Positions 17,899 through 30,307 are shown, counted from the stretch's first letter. The stretch is DNA of 64,000 nucleotides from Hyphomicrobiales bacterium (GCA_028280515.1 JANQLP010000061.1:1-64000); one strand, 5' to 3'. Made by a program: numbers and translations. The notes: generated by a model from the sequence alone, not told the origin.

Positions 17899-19554
17899 AT
17901 GGCCACGCCGCAATATGTCTATGTGATGAACCGGCTCTCCAAGAGCTACGGGCCGAGCAAGCAGGTGCTGAAGGACATCACCCTTGCCTTTCTGCCCGAC
18001 GCCAAGATCGGCGTCGTCGGCGTCAACGGCGCGGGCAAGTCGACGCTCATGAAGATCATGGCCGGTATCGACACGGAGTTCACCGGCGAGGCGTGGGCGG
18101 CCGACGGGATCAACGTCGGCTATCTGCCGCAAGAGCCGGAGCTCGACGCGGGCAAAGATGTGACCGGCAACGTCATGGAAGGCGTGGGCGAGAAGAAGGC
18201 CATGCTGGAGCGCTACAACGAACTCGCCATGAACTATTCCGACGAAACGGCGGAAGAGATGGCTGAGCTGCAGGACAAGATCGAAGCACAGGATCTTTGG
18301 GACCTGGATTCAAAGGTGGAAATGGCGATGGATGCGTTGCGCTGTCCGGAGGGTGACGCCGACGTGACCAAGCTTTCGGGCGGCGAGCGGCGGCGCGTGG
18401 CACTGTGCCGTCTGCTGCTGGCGCAACCCGACATCGTCCTGCTCGACGAGCCGACCAACCATCTGGACGCTGAGACCGTCGCCTGGCTCGAAGGCCATCT
18501 TCAGGCCTATCCGGGCTGCGTGATCATGGTGACCCATGACCGCTATTTCCTGGACAACATCACCGGCTGGACCCTTGAGATCGACCGCGGGCAGGGCATC
18601 CCTTATGAGGGTAACTATTCGTCGTGGCTGCAGCAGAAGTCGAAACGGCTGGCGCAGGAGCAGCGCGAGGAGGACGCGCGCCAGAAGACTCTGGCCCGGG
18701 AGCTCGAATGGATTCAGGCCTCGCCACGCGCGCGCCAGGCGAAATCGAAGGCGCGCTATCGCGCCTATGACGAATTGCTGGAGCAGGCCGGCAAGCAGCA
18801 GCAGCGCAAGGCGCAGATCCAGATCCCGCCGGGGCCCCGTCTCGGCGATCTGGTAATCGAAGCCGAGGGCCTGTCGAAGGGGTTCGGAGACCGGTTGCTG
18901 ATCGAGGATCTGAACTTCAAGCTTCCCCCCGGCGGCATCGTCGGCGTCATCGGCCCGAACGGCGCGGGCAAGACAACCCTGTTCCGCATGATCACGGGAG
19001 AGGAGCAGCCCGACGGCGGCGACATCCGCATCGGCGATACGGTGGAGCTCGGCTACGTGGACCAGAGCCGCGACGCGCTCGACGACAGCAAGACCGTCTG
19101 GGAGGAGATCTCCGGCGGGAACGACATCATTGAGCTCGGGCCGCGCGAAGTGCAGTCGCGCGCCTATGTGAGCTGGTTCAACTTCAAGGGTGGCGACCAG
19201 CAGCAGAAGGTGGGGAACCTGTCGGGCGGCGAGCGGAACCGCGTGCACCTGGCGAACATGCTCAAATCAGGTGCCAATCTTCTCCTGCTTGACGAGCCGA
19301 CCAACGACCTCGACACCGAGACGCTGGCCGCGCTTGAGGCGGCACTGGAGGATTTTGCGGGCTGCGCCGTGGTCATCAGCCATGATCGCTTCTTTCTCGA
19401 CCGCATCGCCACGCACATGCTGGCCTTCGAGGGCGACAGCCACGTGGAGTGGTTCGAAGGCAATTTCGCCGACTATGAGGAAGACAAGAAGCGCCGCCTC
19501 GGCGATGACTCCATCATCCCGAAGCGCATCAAGTACAAGCGGTTCAGCAGGTAG
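17899..19554 (+). CDS. ettA: Energy-dependent translational throttle protein EttA (ABC-F ATPase)
   Basis: A 551-aa cytoplasmic ABC-F protein with two ATPase domains and no membrane part. Domain 1 (about 5-260) has Walker [10 protein letters not shown] and signature LSGGERRR. The arm and linker with charged helices follow (about 240-320). Domain 2 (about 325-540) has Walker [10 protein letters not shown] and signature LSGGERNR. The length and the N-terminal [20 protein letters not shown] match EttA, which binds the ribosomal E site and gates entry into elongation according to ATP/ADP. The start ATG follows CGAAGGACG. Confidence 0.96.
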   Translation: MATPQYVYVMNRLSKSYGPSKQVLKDITLAFLPDAKIGVVGVNGAGKSTLMKIMAGIDTEFTGEAWAADGINVGYLPQEPELDAGKDVTGNVMEGVGEKKAMLERYNELAMNYSDETAEEMAELQDKIEAQDLWDLDSKVEMAMDALRCPEGDADVTKLSGGERRRVALCRLLLAQPDIVLLDEPTNHLDAETVAWLEGHLQAYPGCVIMVTHDRYFLDNITGWTLEIDRGQGIPYEGNYSSWLQQKSKRLAQEQREEDARQKTLARELEWIQASPRARQAKSKARYRAYDELLEQAGKQQQRKAQIQIPPGPRLGDLVIEAEGLSKGFGDRLLIEDLNFKLPPGGIVGVIGPNGAGKTTLFRMITGEEQPDGGDIRIGDTVELGYVDQSRDALDDSKTVWEEISGGNDIIELGPREVQSRAYVSWFNFKGGDQQQKVGNLSGGERNRVHLANMLKSGANLLLLDEPTNDLDTETLAALEAALEDFAGCAVVISHDRFFLDRIATHMLAFEGDSHVEWFEGNFADYEEDKKRRLGDDSIIPKRIKYKRFSR

Positions 19555-19566
19555 AGCCTCTTCGCT

Positions 19567-19652
19567 ATTAAGGGGACAGTTTACTTAATTCAATCTGCGT
19601 CGTTAACAACTGCACCAGTCGGACTGCGAATTAAGTAAACTGTCCCCTTAAT
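19567..19652. repeat. 86-bp element with perfect 25-bp inverted repeats (MITE-like)
   Basis: Bases 19567-19591 (ATTAAGGGGACAGTTTACTT then AATTC) are the exact reverse complement of 19628-19652, around a 36-bp centre with no frame. The ends resemble AAGGGGACAGTTTAC-type termini seen in other bacteria near REP-type transposases. It sits between convergent genes and could also terminate both. Confidence 0.65.
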
Positions 19653-19682
19653 ACTAAAACGGAAGGGCTCTGCATCCAGGCA

Positions 19683-20285
19683 TCAGCTTCCGAGCGCCCA
19701 GAGGAGGGCGGAGACCTTGCCGCCATTGTCGCGGATGTAATCCTCGAACAGGTTCTTCTGCTGGCTGACCATCGAAATCGGCGTGATCCAGACGCCGACG
19801 ATGGAGACGTCGCGCACCTTGTAGCTGCCCGAACGCGGGACCACGTCCCAGCGCAGCCGGTGAATCTCGCCGTTGGTCAGCGTCACCTGACTGTCGACCT
19901 TGTAACCCCAGCTTGTTTTTGTGCTTTGCGTGACGACCTGGAACTTGGCGACCGGAAACTGTCCCGCCTGGTCGATGAAATAGCGGGCCATGAAACGCGC
20001 GACCCCGTCATAGTAAGCGCTGCGGCGGCTGCGCGGCAGGTGCGTGCGATAGGACCCAAGAGAGAACAGGCCGATACCGGGCAGGTCCGAATAGCGTTGG
20101 ATCACCGCCGTCATCATCTCTTGCGAGCGTGAGCGCGCCGCTGCGATCAGCTGCATTCCCGCGCTTTTCATGAAGGCGGCGGGCCTGTCGGCGCGGGCCG
20201 CGTCGGGGGCCGCGGACACAAGCAGGACGACAAGGCCGATGAACGGTACAAGGCGATACAGGGTCGTGGTCGTGTCGCGCCGCAT
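19683..20285 (-). CDS. MlaC-like secreted protein (Ttg2D/phospholipid-binding family)
   Basis: A 200-aa protein from the ATG at 20285, which begins a signal peptide (residues 1-32, hydrophobic VPFIGLVVLLVSAA, cleavage near ARA). The mature part follows the MlaC pattern: an initial helix (AAARSRSQEMMTAVIQ), LGSYRTHLPRSRRSAYYDGV, ARFMARYF, then beta strands with YKVDSQVTL and YKVRDVSIVGVWITP, and a final helix. MlaC carries phospholipid between membranes for the MlaFEDB transporter, but no mla genes are adjacent, so this is a stand-alone paralogue. It is similar in plan to 45391-46053. It is divergent from the DUF4399 gene. Confidence 0.75.
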   Translation of the reverse strand: MRRDTTTTLYRLVPFIGLVVLLVSAAPDAARADRPAAFMKSAGMQLIAAARSRSQEMMTAVIQRYSDLPGIGLFSLGSYRTHLPRSRRSAYYDGVARFMARYFIDQAGQFPVAKFQVVTQSTKTSWGYKVDSQVTLTNGEIHRLRWDVVPRSGSYKVRDVSIVGVWITPISMVSQQKNLFEDYIRDNGGKVSALLWALGS

Positions 20286-20523
20286 CGTTTCACCCGAAAT
20301 ACACTTGAGTCGCGGACAAATTACCGACTGATTTTGCCGAAATCCAGACATCTTCACCGGCACGAACCTGAAATTTGCGCACCTGGGCCGCCGGATATGC
20401 GCTGATTGATTTCCGTGATGTTGAGAAGGGTGCCAGGGTAGACCGCCCGTCATATTTACATCGGCTTGCTGCGCTGACATCTTTGACGATCGGAAGTTGC
20501 TCAGTACAGGGAGGAAGATGACG

Positions 20524-20946
20524 ATGCTCAAATACGCTTTTGTTGTTGCCGTTGCACTGGGGCTTGGCACCGGAGCTGTGCTTGCCATGGATCGGACAAA
20601 GGCTCCCGAAGGGGCTGAGGTCTACTTCATTGAGCCGGCCAACGGCGCGACCGTGTCCAATCCGGTCACGGTAAAGTTCGGTCTCAAGGGCATGGGTGTC
20701 GCGCCGGCCGGTGTCGAGAAAGAAAACACCGGACATCATCATTTGCTGATCGACCAGAAACTCGAAGACTACAATGCACCGATTCCGGCAGATGACACGC
20801 ACGTCCACTTCGGCGGCGGACAGACGGAGGCAACCATCACATTGCCTGCAGGGCAGCACACTCTGCAGTTGCTGGTGGCGGACCATAACCACATTCCGCA
20901 CGACAAGCCTATCGAGAGCGAGGTGATCACCATTACGGTGAAGTAG
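20524..20946 (+). CDS. DUF4399 periplasmic protein
   Basis: A 140-aa protein from the ATG at 20524, nine bases after GGGAGG; an ATG at 20518 is too close to that site. The signal peptide is MLKYAFVVAVALGLGTGAVL with cleavage near LA-MD. The mature domain carries EVYFIEPANGATVSNPVTVK, the HHHLLID block and TLQLLVADHNHIPH. These histidine-rich segments are typical of DUF4399 and might bind a metal ion. The function is not known. It is divergent from the MlaC-like gene, with the promoters in the 238-bp gap. Confidence 0.85.
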   Translation: MLKYAFVVAVALGLGTGAVLAMDRTKAPEGAEVYFIEPANGATVSNPVTVKFGLKGMGVAPAGVEKENTGHHHLLIDQKLEDYNAPIPADDTHVHFGGGQTEATITLPAGQHTLQLLVADHNHIPHDKPIESEVITITVK

Positions 20947-21043
20947 CCGGAACGGATAAATGCGCTTGAATGGGCCGGCGGTTCCCGGGAAATGGGGGCC
21001 GCCGGTTTTTTGCCCGGCGCTTGCAGCAATTGCACCTGCGTGC

Positions 21044-21071
21044 TTGACATATAAAGACATATTTATATGTT
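21044..21071 (+). promoter_or_regulatory. Promoter overlapped by an inverted-repeat operator before the methionine operon
   Basis: TTGACA (21044-21049) and a weak TATGTT (21066-21071) with a 16-bp spacer form a sigma-70-type promoter. ACATATAAA (21047-21055) and TTTATATGT (21062-21070) form a perfect 9-6-9 inverted repeat across it. This placement is ideal for repression by the ArsR-type regulator encoded immediately downstream. Confidence 0.6.
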
Positions 21072-21134
21072 TTGGTCTATTCTGCGTGAGGCCGGTACAG
21101 ACGGTGCACCGGCGCGGCGTGATTTGGAACGGGA

Positions 21135-22208
21135 ATGATGGCTGACGATCAGCAAAATCTGGAGTTGGCGGCCGATTTGAAGGCGGCGGCGTCGGGAAAG
21201 ATGACGGCCGATGCGCTGCTGTCGGCGCTTAAGGCGGCCGGAGAGGCGACCCGGCTGCGCCTGTTGGCACTGCTCGCGTCGGGCGAGCTGAACGTCAAGG
21301 ATCTCACGCGTATCATGGGTCAGAGTCAGCCGCGCATCTCCCGTCATCTGAAACTCCTGACCGATGCCGGGCTGATCGAGCGCTTCCGCGAGGGAAGCTG
21401 GGTCTATTTCCGGCTGGCTGCGCGCGGGGCGCAGGCGTCAATGGCCAGAGCCATCGTGGAATCGCTCGATGCCTCGGCTCCCGAACTTGAGCGCGACCGC
21501 GCACGTGCCGCCGCCGTATTGCGGGAGCGAGCCGAGGCCGCGCAAGACTATTTCAAGGCGAACGCGGCGGAATGGGATGCCATCCGCAGCCTGCATCTGG
21601 CCGAGGACCAGGTTGAGGCGGCGATCCTCGATGCGCTTGGTCCGGGACCGTTCGAGTGTCTTGTCGACCTCGGAACCGGCACCGGCCGCATGCTCGAACT
21701 GTTCGCGTCGCGCGCAAATCGCGCCATCGGCGTCGACGTCAACCGGGACATGCTCGCCTATGCCCGTGCGAAACTTGAGGCCTCGCAGCTCGGACATTGT
21801 CAGGTCCGGCACGGCGACCTGTTCGGCCTTGCCTTTGCCGACGGCGAAGCCGACGCGGTCATTCTCCATCAGGTTCTGCATTACCTCGACGATCCCGCCG
21901 CGGCGCTTCAGGAGGCGGCACGGATTCTGATGCCCGGCGGACGCCTGCTGATTGTCGACTTCGCACCACACGACCTTGAATTTCTGCGCGAAGAGCATGC
22001 GCACCGCCGCCTGGGTCTGGAGGCGGCCCACGTTGAGGATTGGGTTACCGGTGCCGGGTTAAGACTGAAGACGCAACGGGATCTGGAGCCAGCGCAGAAT
22101 GAAGGCGCGCAGAAATTGACCGTCTCGTTCTGGGTCGCCGACAAGCCGGGTGCTGTGCGTGCACGCGCAGCGGAGCCGGCCGTTATGGAGTTGGAAGGGG
22201 CGTCGTGA
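21135..22208 (+). CDS. ArsR-family regulator fused to a SAM-dependent methyltransferase (SahR-like)
   Basis: A 357-aa fusion. Residues 20-105 are an ArsR winged helix (EATRLRLLALLASGELNVKD, then SQPRISRHLKLLTDAGLI). Residues 145-330 form a class I methyltransferase with motif I DLGTGTGRM (about 176-184), the post-I acid in GVDVN and LHQVLHYLDDP. The fusion stands at the head of the operon before metF and metH. ArsR proteins named SahR, which sense S-adenosylhomocysteine and control metF/metH/ahcY, are known in proteobacteria; this gene fits that role. The methyltransferase part may serve as the ligand sensor. The stop overlaps the metF start (TGATG). Confidence 0.85.
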   Translation: MMADDQQNLELAADLKAAASGKMTADALLSALKAAGEATRLRLLALLASGELNVKDLTRIMGQSQPRISRHLKLLTDAGLIERFREGSWVYFRLAARGAQASMARAIVESLDASAPELERDRARAAAVLRERAEAAQDYFKANAAEWDAIRSLHLAEDQVEAAILDALGPGPFECLVDLGTGTGRMLELFASRANRAIGVDVNRDMLAYARAKLEASQLGHCQVRHGDLFGLAFADGEADAVILHQVLHYLDDPAAALQEAARILMPGGRLLIVDFAPHDLEFLREEHAHRRLGLEAAHVEDWVTGAGLRLKTQRDLEPAQNEGAQKLTVSFWVADKPGAVRARAAEPAVMELEGAS

Positions 22209-23119
22209 TGCTGGACACCACCGAAAGCGCGCCGGAGCGGGCGGAACGGGACATCAAGGTGTCTTTCGAGTTCTTCCCGCCCAAGACGGAGAAGATGGAG
22301 GGCGTCCTCTGGGACTCGATCCACCGTCTCCATCCGCTCGATCCGCATTTCGTCTCGGTGACCTATGGCGCCGGCGGATCGACCCGCGAACGGACGCACG
22401 CGACCATCGCCCGCATCCTGCAGGAAACGAGCCTCACGCCGGCCGCGCACCTGACCTGTGTTGCCGCGAGCCGTGATGATGTGGACGAGGTGATCAGATC
22501 CTATTGGGATCTCGGCGTACGCCACATCGTGGCGTTGCGCGGCGACCCCCCCGAGGGCTACGCGAAATACGCACCGCATGCGCAAGGCTATGCCAATGCC
22601 GCGGAACTCGTCGCCGGCATCCGGCGGATCGGCGATTTCGATGTGTTCGTTTCCGCATATCCGGAAAAGCACCCGGACAGCGCGAACTTCGAGGCGGACA
22701 TCGACATGCTTCAGGCCAAGGTCGATGCCGGTGCGACGCGCGCCATCACCCAGTTCTTTTTCGACAACGACCTCTACTTCCGTTATCTCGACCGCGTCCG
22801 GGCGCGGGGGATCGATATCCCCGTCACGCCTGGGCTGATCCCCATTCACAACTATCAACAGATCGCCAAGTTTGCAGCATCCTGCGGCACGCACATGCCG
22901 AGCCGTATCGCCCGCCAGTATGAAGGTCTCGAGGACGATCCGGACACGCGCAAGCTTGTGGCGGCGACGGTCGCCGCGGAGCAGGTGCAGGACCTTGCCG
23001 CGCAAGGGGTGACCGAGTTCCATTTTTACACGCTGAACCGCGCGGACCTGGTGTTCGCCATCTGTCATCTGCTCGGCCTCAGGCCCGGGGTCGATGCCGA
23101 AAAGGAGTTGCAGACATGA
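22208..23119 (+). CDS. metF: Methylenetetrahydrofolate reductase MetF
   Basis: A 303-aa flavoenzyme that reduces 5,10-methylene-THF to 5-methyl-THF, the methyl donor for MetH. Typical blocks are [11 protein letters not shown] (catalytic Glu), [34 protein letters not shown] and TPGLIPI. The ATG at 22208 overlaps the preceding stop as TGATG, so translation is coupled; a GTG three bases upstream is an alternative. It overlaps the next gene by four bases (ATGA). Confidence 0.97.
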   Translation: MLDTTESAPERAERDIKVSFEFFPPKTEKMEGVLWDSIHRLHPLDPHFVSVTYGAGGSTRERTHATIARILQETSLTPAAHLTCVAASRDDVDEVIRSYWDLGVRHIVALRGDPPEGYAKYAPHAQGYANAAELVAGIRRIGDFDVFVSAYPEKHPDSANFEADIDMLQAKVDAGATRAITQFFFDNDLYFRYLDRVRARGIDIPVTPGLIPIHNYQQIAKFAASCGTHMPSRIARQYEGLEDDPDTRKLVAATVAAEQVQDLAAQGVTEFHFYTLNRADLVFAICHLLGLRPGVDAEKELQT

Positions 23120-24177
23120 CCCGGGACGAACGGATCGCCGCCCTGAAGGTGGAAGCGGAAAAGCGCATTCTGGTCATGGACGGCGCCTTTGGCACCATGA
23201 TCCAGAGCTACGAACTCGGCGAGGCGGAATATCGCGGCGAACGGTACAAGGACTGGGATCAGGATCTGAAGGGCAACAATGACCTTCTGGTTCTGACGCA
23301 GCCTCAGGTGATCCGGGAAATTCACGATGCCTATCTCGAGGCCGGGGCCGACATGGTCGAGACGAACACGTTCAACGCGACATCGATTTCCCAATCCGAC
23401 TACGGACTCGAAGCCATCGCCTACGAGTTGAACGTGGCTGCCGCGTGTCTGGCGCGCGAAGCGGCGGATGCCTGCTATGAAAACACGCCCGACAAGCCGC
23501 GCTTCGTCGCCGGGGCGATCGGCCCAACCAACCGGACCGCTTCTATTTCGCCCGACGTCAACGATCCGGGCTTTCGCAACGTGACGTTCGACGAACTTGT
23601 CGAGGCATACGGCGAACAGACGCGCGGTCTGATCGACGGCGGATGCGACACGCTCCTGATCGAGACTGTGTTCGATACGCTGAACGCGAAGGCCGCCGGC
23701 TTCGCGGTCAAACAGGTCTTTGCCGAGACCGGGGTCGAACTGCCGATCATGATTTCCGGCACGATCACCGATCTTTCCGGACGCAACCTGTCCGGGCAAA
23801 CGCCGGAAGCGTTCTGGTACTCGCTCCGGCACCTGAAACCGTTCTCGATCGGCATGAACTGCTCCTTCGGCGCGGAACAGTTGCGCCCTGCGGTCGCCGA
23901 TCTGGCGGAGGAAGCCGAAGCGCTCGTCACGGTCTATCCGAACGCAGGCTTGCCGAACGAACTTGGCGAATATGACGAGACGCCCCAGCAGTTCGCGCCA
24001 AAGCTCGAGGAGTGGGCGCGCGACGGGCTCGTCAACATCGTCGGCGGGTGCTGCGGCACGACGCCCGAACACATACGCCTGCTGACCCAGGCCATGGCGA
24101 AGCATCCGCCCCGCAAGGTCCCGGAGCTGAGCCACGAAATGCGGCTCTCCGGCCTTGAACCCTTCGTGCACACATAA
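23116..24177 (+). CDS. metH: Methionine synthase, homocysteine-binding subunit (N-terminal half of split MetH)
   Basis: A 353-aa protein equal to the first domain of MetH, the homocysteine S-methyltransferase barrel. It has GAFGTMIQ near the N-terminus, [15 protein letters not shown], and the zinc ligands Cys in GMNCSFG and the pair in [11 protein letters not shown]. In most bacteria this domain is fused to the rest of MetH; here it ends with a stop at 24177 and the remaining domains begin 37 bp later. Both halves are intact and in one operon, so the split looks functional. I recall split metH in other alphaproteobacteria. Confidence 0.93.
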   Translation: MTRDERIAALKVEAEKRILVMDGAFGTMIQSYELGEAEYRGERYKDWDQDLKGNNDLLVLTQPQVIREIHDAYLEAGADMVETNTFNATSISQSDYGLEAIAYELNVAAACLAREAADACYENTPDKPRFVAGAIGPTNRTASISPDVNDPGFRNVTFDELVEAYGEQTRGLIDGGCDTLLIETVFDTLNAKAAGFAVKQVFAETGVELPIMISGTITDLSGRNLSGQTPEAFWYSLRHLKPFSIGMNCSFGAEQLRPAVADLAEEAEALVTVYPNAGLPNELGEYDETPQQFAPKLEEWARDGLVNIVGGCCGTTPEHIRLLTQAMAKHPPRKVPELSHEMRLSGLEPFVHT

Positions 24178-24214
24178 TACTCGGTCGTGCAGATCATCAG
24201 GGAAGTATGAGTTC

Positions 24215-26899
<2,685 letters not shown>

Positions 26900-26917
26900 C
26901 GTGAGGAGAATTCCCGC

Positions 26918-28093
26918 ATGATCGACCTTGAGACGGTGCGCGCGGACACACCGGGCACCGCGCACCGCGTTCACCTGAACAATGCCGGCGCCGGCCTCAT
27001 GCCGCGTGCTGTGCTCGACACCGTGAAGGATCACCTTGATCTTGAAGCGCAGATCGGCGGCTATGAAGCCAAGGCCCGGGAGGATGACCGCATCCTTGGC
27101 GCTTACGCCTCGGTCGCCCGTCTGATCGGCGCCGACGTCTCCGAAGTCGCGCTTGGCGAAAATGCGACGGTCGCGTGGCAGTGGGCGTTTTTCGCGCAGG
27201 ATCTGAAGGAAGGCGACCGCATTCTTACCGCGCAGGCCGAGTACGCCGCGAACTATATCGCGTACCTGCAGATGGCAAAGCGGACTGGCTGTGTCATCGA
27301 CGTTATTCCGAGCGATGCGTCCGGCGCCACCGACCCGCAGGCACTGGAGGCGATGATCGACGACCGGGTGAAGCTAATTTCACTCACATGGATTCCCACC
27401 AATGGCGGCCTCGTCAATCCGGCGGCCGAGGTCGGCGCGGTCGCGCGGTCCCATGGAATTCCCTTCCTTCTGGACGCCTGTCAGGCGGTCGGTCAAATGC
27501 CGGTCGATGTCGAGGCGCTCGGTTGCGATTACCTCTCGGCGACGGGGCGGAAGTTCCTGCGCGGTCCGCGCGGCAGCGGGTTTCTCTACGTCAGAAAAGA
27601 GGGGCTCAAGGACATCGAGCCGTACATGCTGGACCTGTTCGGCGCCACCTGGACCGCGCCCGATCGATATGAGATGCGTCCGGACGCGCGCCGCTTCGAG
27701 AGCTGGGAAAGCGCGTTCGCGCTGCATCTCGGATTGGGAGCGGCTGCAGATTATGCGATGGACGTTGGTCTCGATGCCATCCGGACTCGCGCATTCGGTC
27801 TTGCAGAGCGACTGCGGACGGAACTGGACAAGATCGAGGGCGTAACCCTGCGTGACATCGGCGCCGAACGATGCGCGATCGTGACCTTCTCTCACGACCG
27901 GGTCGAGGCTGCTGACATTGCCTCGGCCCTGCGTGAACGCGACATCAATGTCAGCGCATCGCGGCCCGCGAGCACCTTGCTCGATGCAACGGCGCGGTCC
28001 CTGCCGCACATCGTCCGCGTTTCGCCGCACTATTACAATTCGGACGACGAGATTGAGACGTTTCTTCGCGAGGTCCGCCGGCTTCTGTCCTAG
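26918..28093 (+). CDS. Class V aminotransferase-fold PLP enzyme
   Basis: A 391-aa PLP enzyme of the cysteine desulfurase / isopenicillin-N epimerase group. The N-terminus HLNNAGAGLMPRAV, the cofactor Asp in FLLDACQAVGQ and the Schiff-base Lys in SATGRKFLRGPRGSGF are all visible. The cysteine loop needed by desulfurases is not evident, so a lyase, epimerase or aminotransferase is more likely. It starts 18 bp after metH and may be the last gene of that operon; a sulfur-amino-acid role is inferred from position only. A hairpin terminator follows. Confidence 0.85.
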   Translation: MIDLETVRADTPGTAHRVHLNNAGAGLMPRAVLDTVKDHLDLEAQIGGYEAKAREDDRILGAYASVARLIGADVSEVALGENATVAWQWAFFAQDLKEGDRILTAQAEYAANYIAYLQMAKRTGCVIDVIPSDASGATDPQALEAMIDDRVKLISLTWIPTNGGLVNPAAEVGAVARSHGIPFLLDACQAVGQMPVDVEALGCDYLSATGRKFLRGPRGSGFLYVRKEGLKDIEPYMLDLFGATWTAPDRYEMRPDARRFESWESAFALHLGLGAAADYAMDVGLDAIRTRAFGLAERLRTELDKIEGVTLRDIGAERCAIVTFSHDRVEAADIASALRERDINVSASRPASTLLDATARSLPHIVRVSPHYYNSDDEIETFLREVRRLLS

Positions 28094-28118
28094 AAGCGCG
28101 TTGCGCCCGCCACAAAAT

Positions 28119-28145
28119 GAAAGGCCGTCCAATGGACGGCCTTTC
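28119..28145. terminator. Terminator hairpin after the PLP enzyme gene
   Basis: GAAAGGCCGTCC (28119-28130) and GGACGGCCTTTC (28134-28145) form a perfect 12-bp stem with an AAT loop. The following TTCGGTCTTGT is only moderately T-rich. It lies between convergent genes. Confidence 0.7.
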
Positions 28146-28227
28146 GGTCTTGTAACCCGGATTTCGGTTTTGCCCGTTCGTCGGCTTTGGCCACAAATCA
28201 ACTGATGGAGGCACAAGCCTTGGGGGG

Positions 28228-28311
28228 CTAAAGCATGCCGAGAATGATCGCGGTCAGAAATCCGATCGCCACGATAGTGGCGAATGTCGTCAGTCTAGCT
28301 GCCACTCCCAT
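28228..28311 (-). CDS. 27-aa single-pass membrane peptide
   Basis: The frame MGVAARLTTFATIVAIGFLT followed by AIILGML and TAG is preceded by GGAAAGGAGG at ideal distance. Almost the whole peptide after the first Arg is one hydrophobic helix, the usual form of small membrane proteins. It is convergent with the PLP enzyme gene, and its upstream side holds the palindromes at 28406-28439. The function is unknown. Confidence 0.6.
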   Translation of the reverse strand: MGVAARLTTFATIVAIGFLTAIILGML

Positions 28312-28405
28312 CGGAAGCCTCCTTTCCGGTGGTCGCGCCTCAGCGCATTAGACAAAAGTGTAAAGAGACTCCGGATTACATTGCAATACGGATTCGTTGA
28401 CGCGC

Positions 28406-28439
28406 CGCACCATATTGGTGCGATGCAACAATTGTGCAT
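28406..28439. promoter_or_regulatory. Two abutting 17-bp palindromes, NtrC-like
   Basis: CGCACCATATTGGTGCG (28406-28422) is a perfect palindrome with GCAC-N7-GTGC, the NtrC consensus geometry. ATGCAACAATTGTGCAT (28423-28439) is a second, imperfect one directly adjoining. NtrC sites often come in pairs. They lie 159 bp before acuI and 95 bp from the start of the minus-strand small membrane gene. A weak sigma-54-like GG-N10-GC occurs near 28524. The rest of the 28312-28597 spacer holds no clear gene. Confidence 0.45.
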
Positions 28440-28597
28440 AATGGCCAGCGACACAGCGCCGACGCAGACGTGCATTCAGCATGTTTTTGTCCCTCTGCAT
28501 GCGGAAATATCGCTTGCCAAACAGGGCCTTGGGCTGCACTTGTGTGGTTGGGCGGCGCGCGGGCTGATCGGTTAAGAAAGTTATAAAGGGTGGGACA

Positions 28598-29584
28598 ATG
28601 GCGGGTTTCAAGGCACTTCTGGCAACGAAAACAGACGAAGGGCAGTCGGTCGATTGGGTCGAAATGACCGAGGACGACCTGATGGAAGGCGATGTCACGA
28701 TCCGTGTGACGCATTCCACGCTGAACTACAAGGACGGGCTCGCGATCACGGGAAAAGGGCCGATCATCCGCAAATGGCCGATGATTCCCGGCGTCGATCT
28801 GGCCGGTGTCGTTGAGTCCTCCAAGAGCTCGGAGTTCAAGAAGGGGGACAACGTCACCGTCAACGGGTGGGGGTTGAGCGAGACCCATTACGGCGGCTAC
28901 GCGGAGTTCGCGCGGGTGAGCGCCGACTGGGTCGTGCCGATCCCGAAACAGTTCAATTGTTCCGACGCCATGGCGATCGGCACCGCGGGTTATACGGCAA
29001 TGCTCTGTGTGCTTGCGCTCGAGGACCATCACATCAAACCCGACAGCGGACCGGTGCTGGTGACCGGTGCGTCGGGGGGCGTCGGCAGCGTTGCCATCGC
29101 CGTTTTGTCCAAGCTGGGCTACGACGTCGTCGCGTCGACCGGGCGTACGGAAGAAGAGGACTATCTCAAATATCTCGGCGCGTCCGAGATCGTCGATCGC
29201 GCGGAATTCGGCAGCAAGCCGGCAATGCTTGGCAAGGAGCGCTGGGCCGGAGCCATAGACTCCGTCGGCAGTACCACACTGGCGAACGTTCTAAGTCAGA
29301 CGAAATACTATGGCTGCGTCGCCGCCTGCGGGCTGGCGCAAGGCGCCGACCTGCCCACAAGCGTCATGCCGTTCATCCTGCGCGGGATCACGCTTCAGGG
29401 AGTCGAATCGATCATGGCGCCGAAAGTGCGCCGGGTTCAGGCCTGGGAACGGCTCGCCAAGGACCTCGAGGTCGGCAAGCTCAGGGCCATGGCCGTGGCC
29501 CATCCTCTTGAAGACGTCCTCGAACTTGCGCCACAGATCGTTCAGGGCAAGGTGCGCGGGCGCGTCGTCTTCAATGTGAGCTGA
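28598..29584 (+). CDS. acuI: Acryloyl-CoA reductase family protein AcuI (MDR superfamily)
   Basis: A 328-aa zinc-free medium-chain reductase of the YhdH/AcuI subgroup. It has STLNYKDGLAITGKGPIIRK at the substrate site, PGVDLAGVV, the NADPH-binding loop VLVTGASGGVGSVA and the C-terminal HPLEDVLELAPQIVQGKVRG. Members reduce toxic acryloyl-CoA to propionyl-CoA with NADPH, in DMSP and 3-hydroxypropionate metabolism; AcuI is common in marine alphaproteobacteria. No dddP/dddL gene is in the window. GGGTGGG precedes the ATG. Confidence 0.92.
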   Translation: MAGFKALLATKTDEGQSVDWVEMTEDDLMEGDVTIRVTHSTLNYKDGLAITGKGPIIRKWPMIPGVDLAGVVESSKSSEFKKGDNVTVNGWGLSETHYGGYAEFARVSADWVVPIPKQFNCSDAMAIGTAGYTAMLCVLALEDHHIKPDSGPVLVTGASGGVGSVAIAVLSKLGYDVVASTGRTEEEDYLKYLGASEIVDRAEFGSKPAMLGKERWAGAIDSVGSTTLANVLSQTKYYGCVAACGLAQGADLPTSVMPFILRGITLQGVESIMAPKVRRVQAWERLAKDLEVGKLRAMAVAHPLEDVLELAPQIVQGKVRGRVVFNVS

Positions 29585-29833
29585 CGGGCCGCCGGCCGGA
29601 AACAGCCGAACGGCGTCAGGCCGGCACGGACGTTCGCCACACACGTCCGAAGTGGCGTGTGGCACATCAGACATTTGCTGCCAACCGATGGGCGTGGAAA
29701 GCCCGGGCAGGCGCACGGTCACGCAATTGTTTGTCTTGCGCGCGCAAACGTGTGTTGAACGTGATGGTGCGTAAACCCAGCTTGAGAGCAGCGCGGGGCT
29801 CAATTTTGAGGGACAAAGGAGATACTTAAGCTT

Positions 29834-30178
29834 ATGAAAACTCTTGCAAACCCCAGAAACCTCTCTCTTGTCGCAAGTACGTTCCTGACGGCGGCTGTAT
29901 TGTCCGCTGCCGCCATGACGCCGCATGCCGAAGCCGCGATCCAATGTCGGGGCAACGCCCAGGTCATTCCGGGCGGCGGCCTGCACATCACGCCGTACTG
30001 TGAGGACTACAACCTTGCAAAAGTTGCGCAGAAGGCCGGTTCGAAGGTTACGTTCCGGCAGTTGCGGACCAATCCGAACCTCAAGCAGGAGATCTGCTTC
30101 CTGTTGGCTGGCGATATCCGCGTCAGTTCAGCGTGCGTCGGCCTTGAGGGCGTTGAAGGCGACAATCGCGGCAGATAG
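29834..30178 (+). CDS. Small secreted four-cysteine protein, function unknown
   Basis: A 114-aa protein with a long signal peptide (residues 1-34, hydrophobic VASTFLTAAVLSAAAM, cleavage near AEA). The mature 80 residues contain four Cys (IQCRG, PYCED, EICFL, SACVG), suggesting two disulfides in the periplasm. I recall similar short secreted proteins in rhizobia but no named domain. AAAGGAG precedes the start. A GCCACAC...GTGTGGC hairpin near 29635-29663 lies between acuI and this gene. Confidence 0.6.
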   Translation: MKTLANPRNLSLVASTFLTAAVLSAAAMTPHAEAAIQCRGNAQVIPGGGLHITPYCEDYNLAKVAQKAGSKVTFRQLRTNPNLKQEICFLLAGDIRVSSACVGLEGVEGDNRGR

Positions 30179-30307
30179 AGCGACAACACGCCACGGGTTG
30201 AGGTCTCATTCAACCTGTCCGGTTTCAGGCCCGCCAGCTAGTCATATGCTGCGCGGGCCTGTATATTTTTGCGCTGGGTTGGCTAAGGGAAAATCACCAA
30301 GCGATTC

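Noticed and set aside
28381..28575. 64-codon plus-strand frame before acuI
   Set aside because: It crosses the palindromic regulatory sites, has no ribosome site and no recognisable content.
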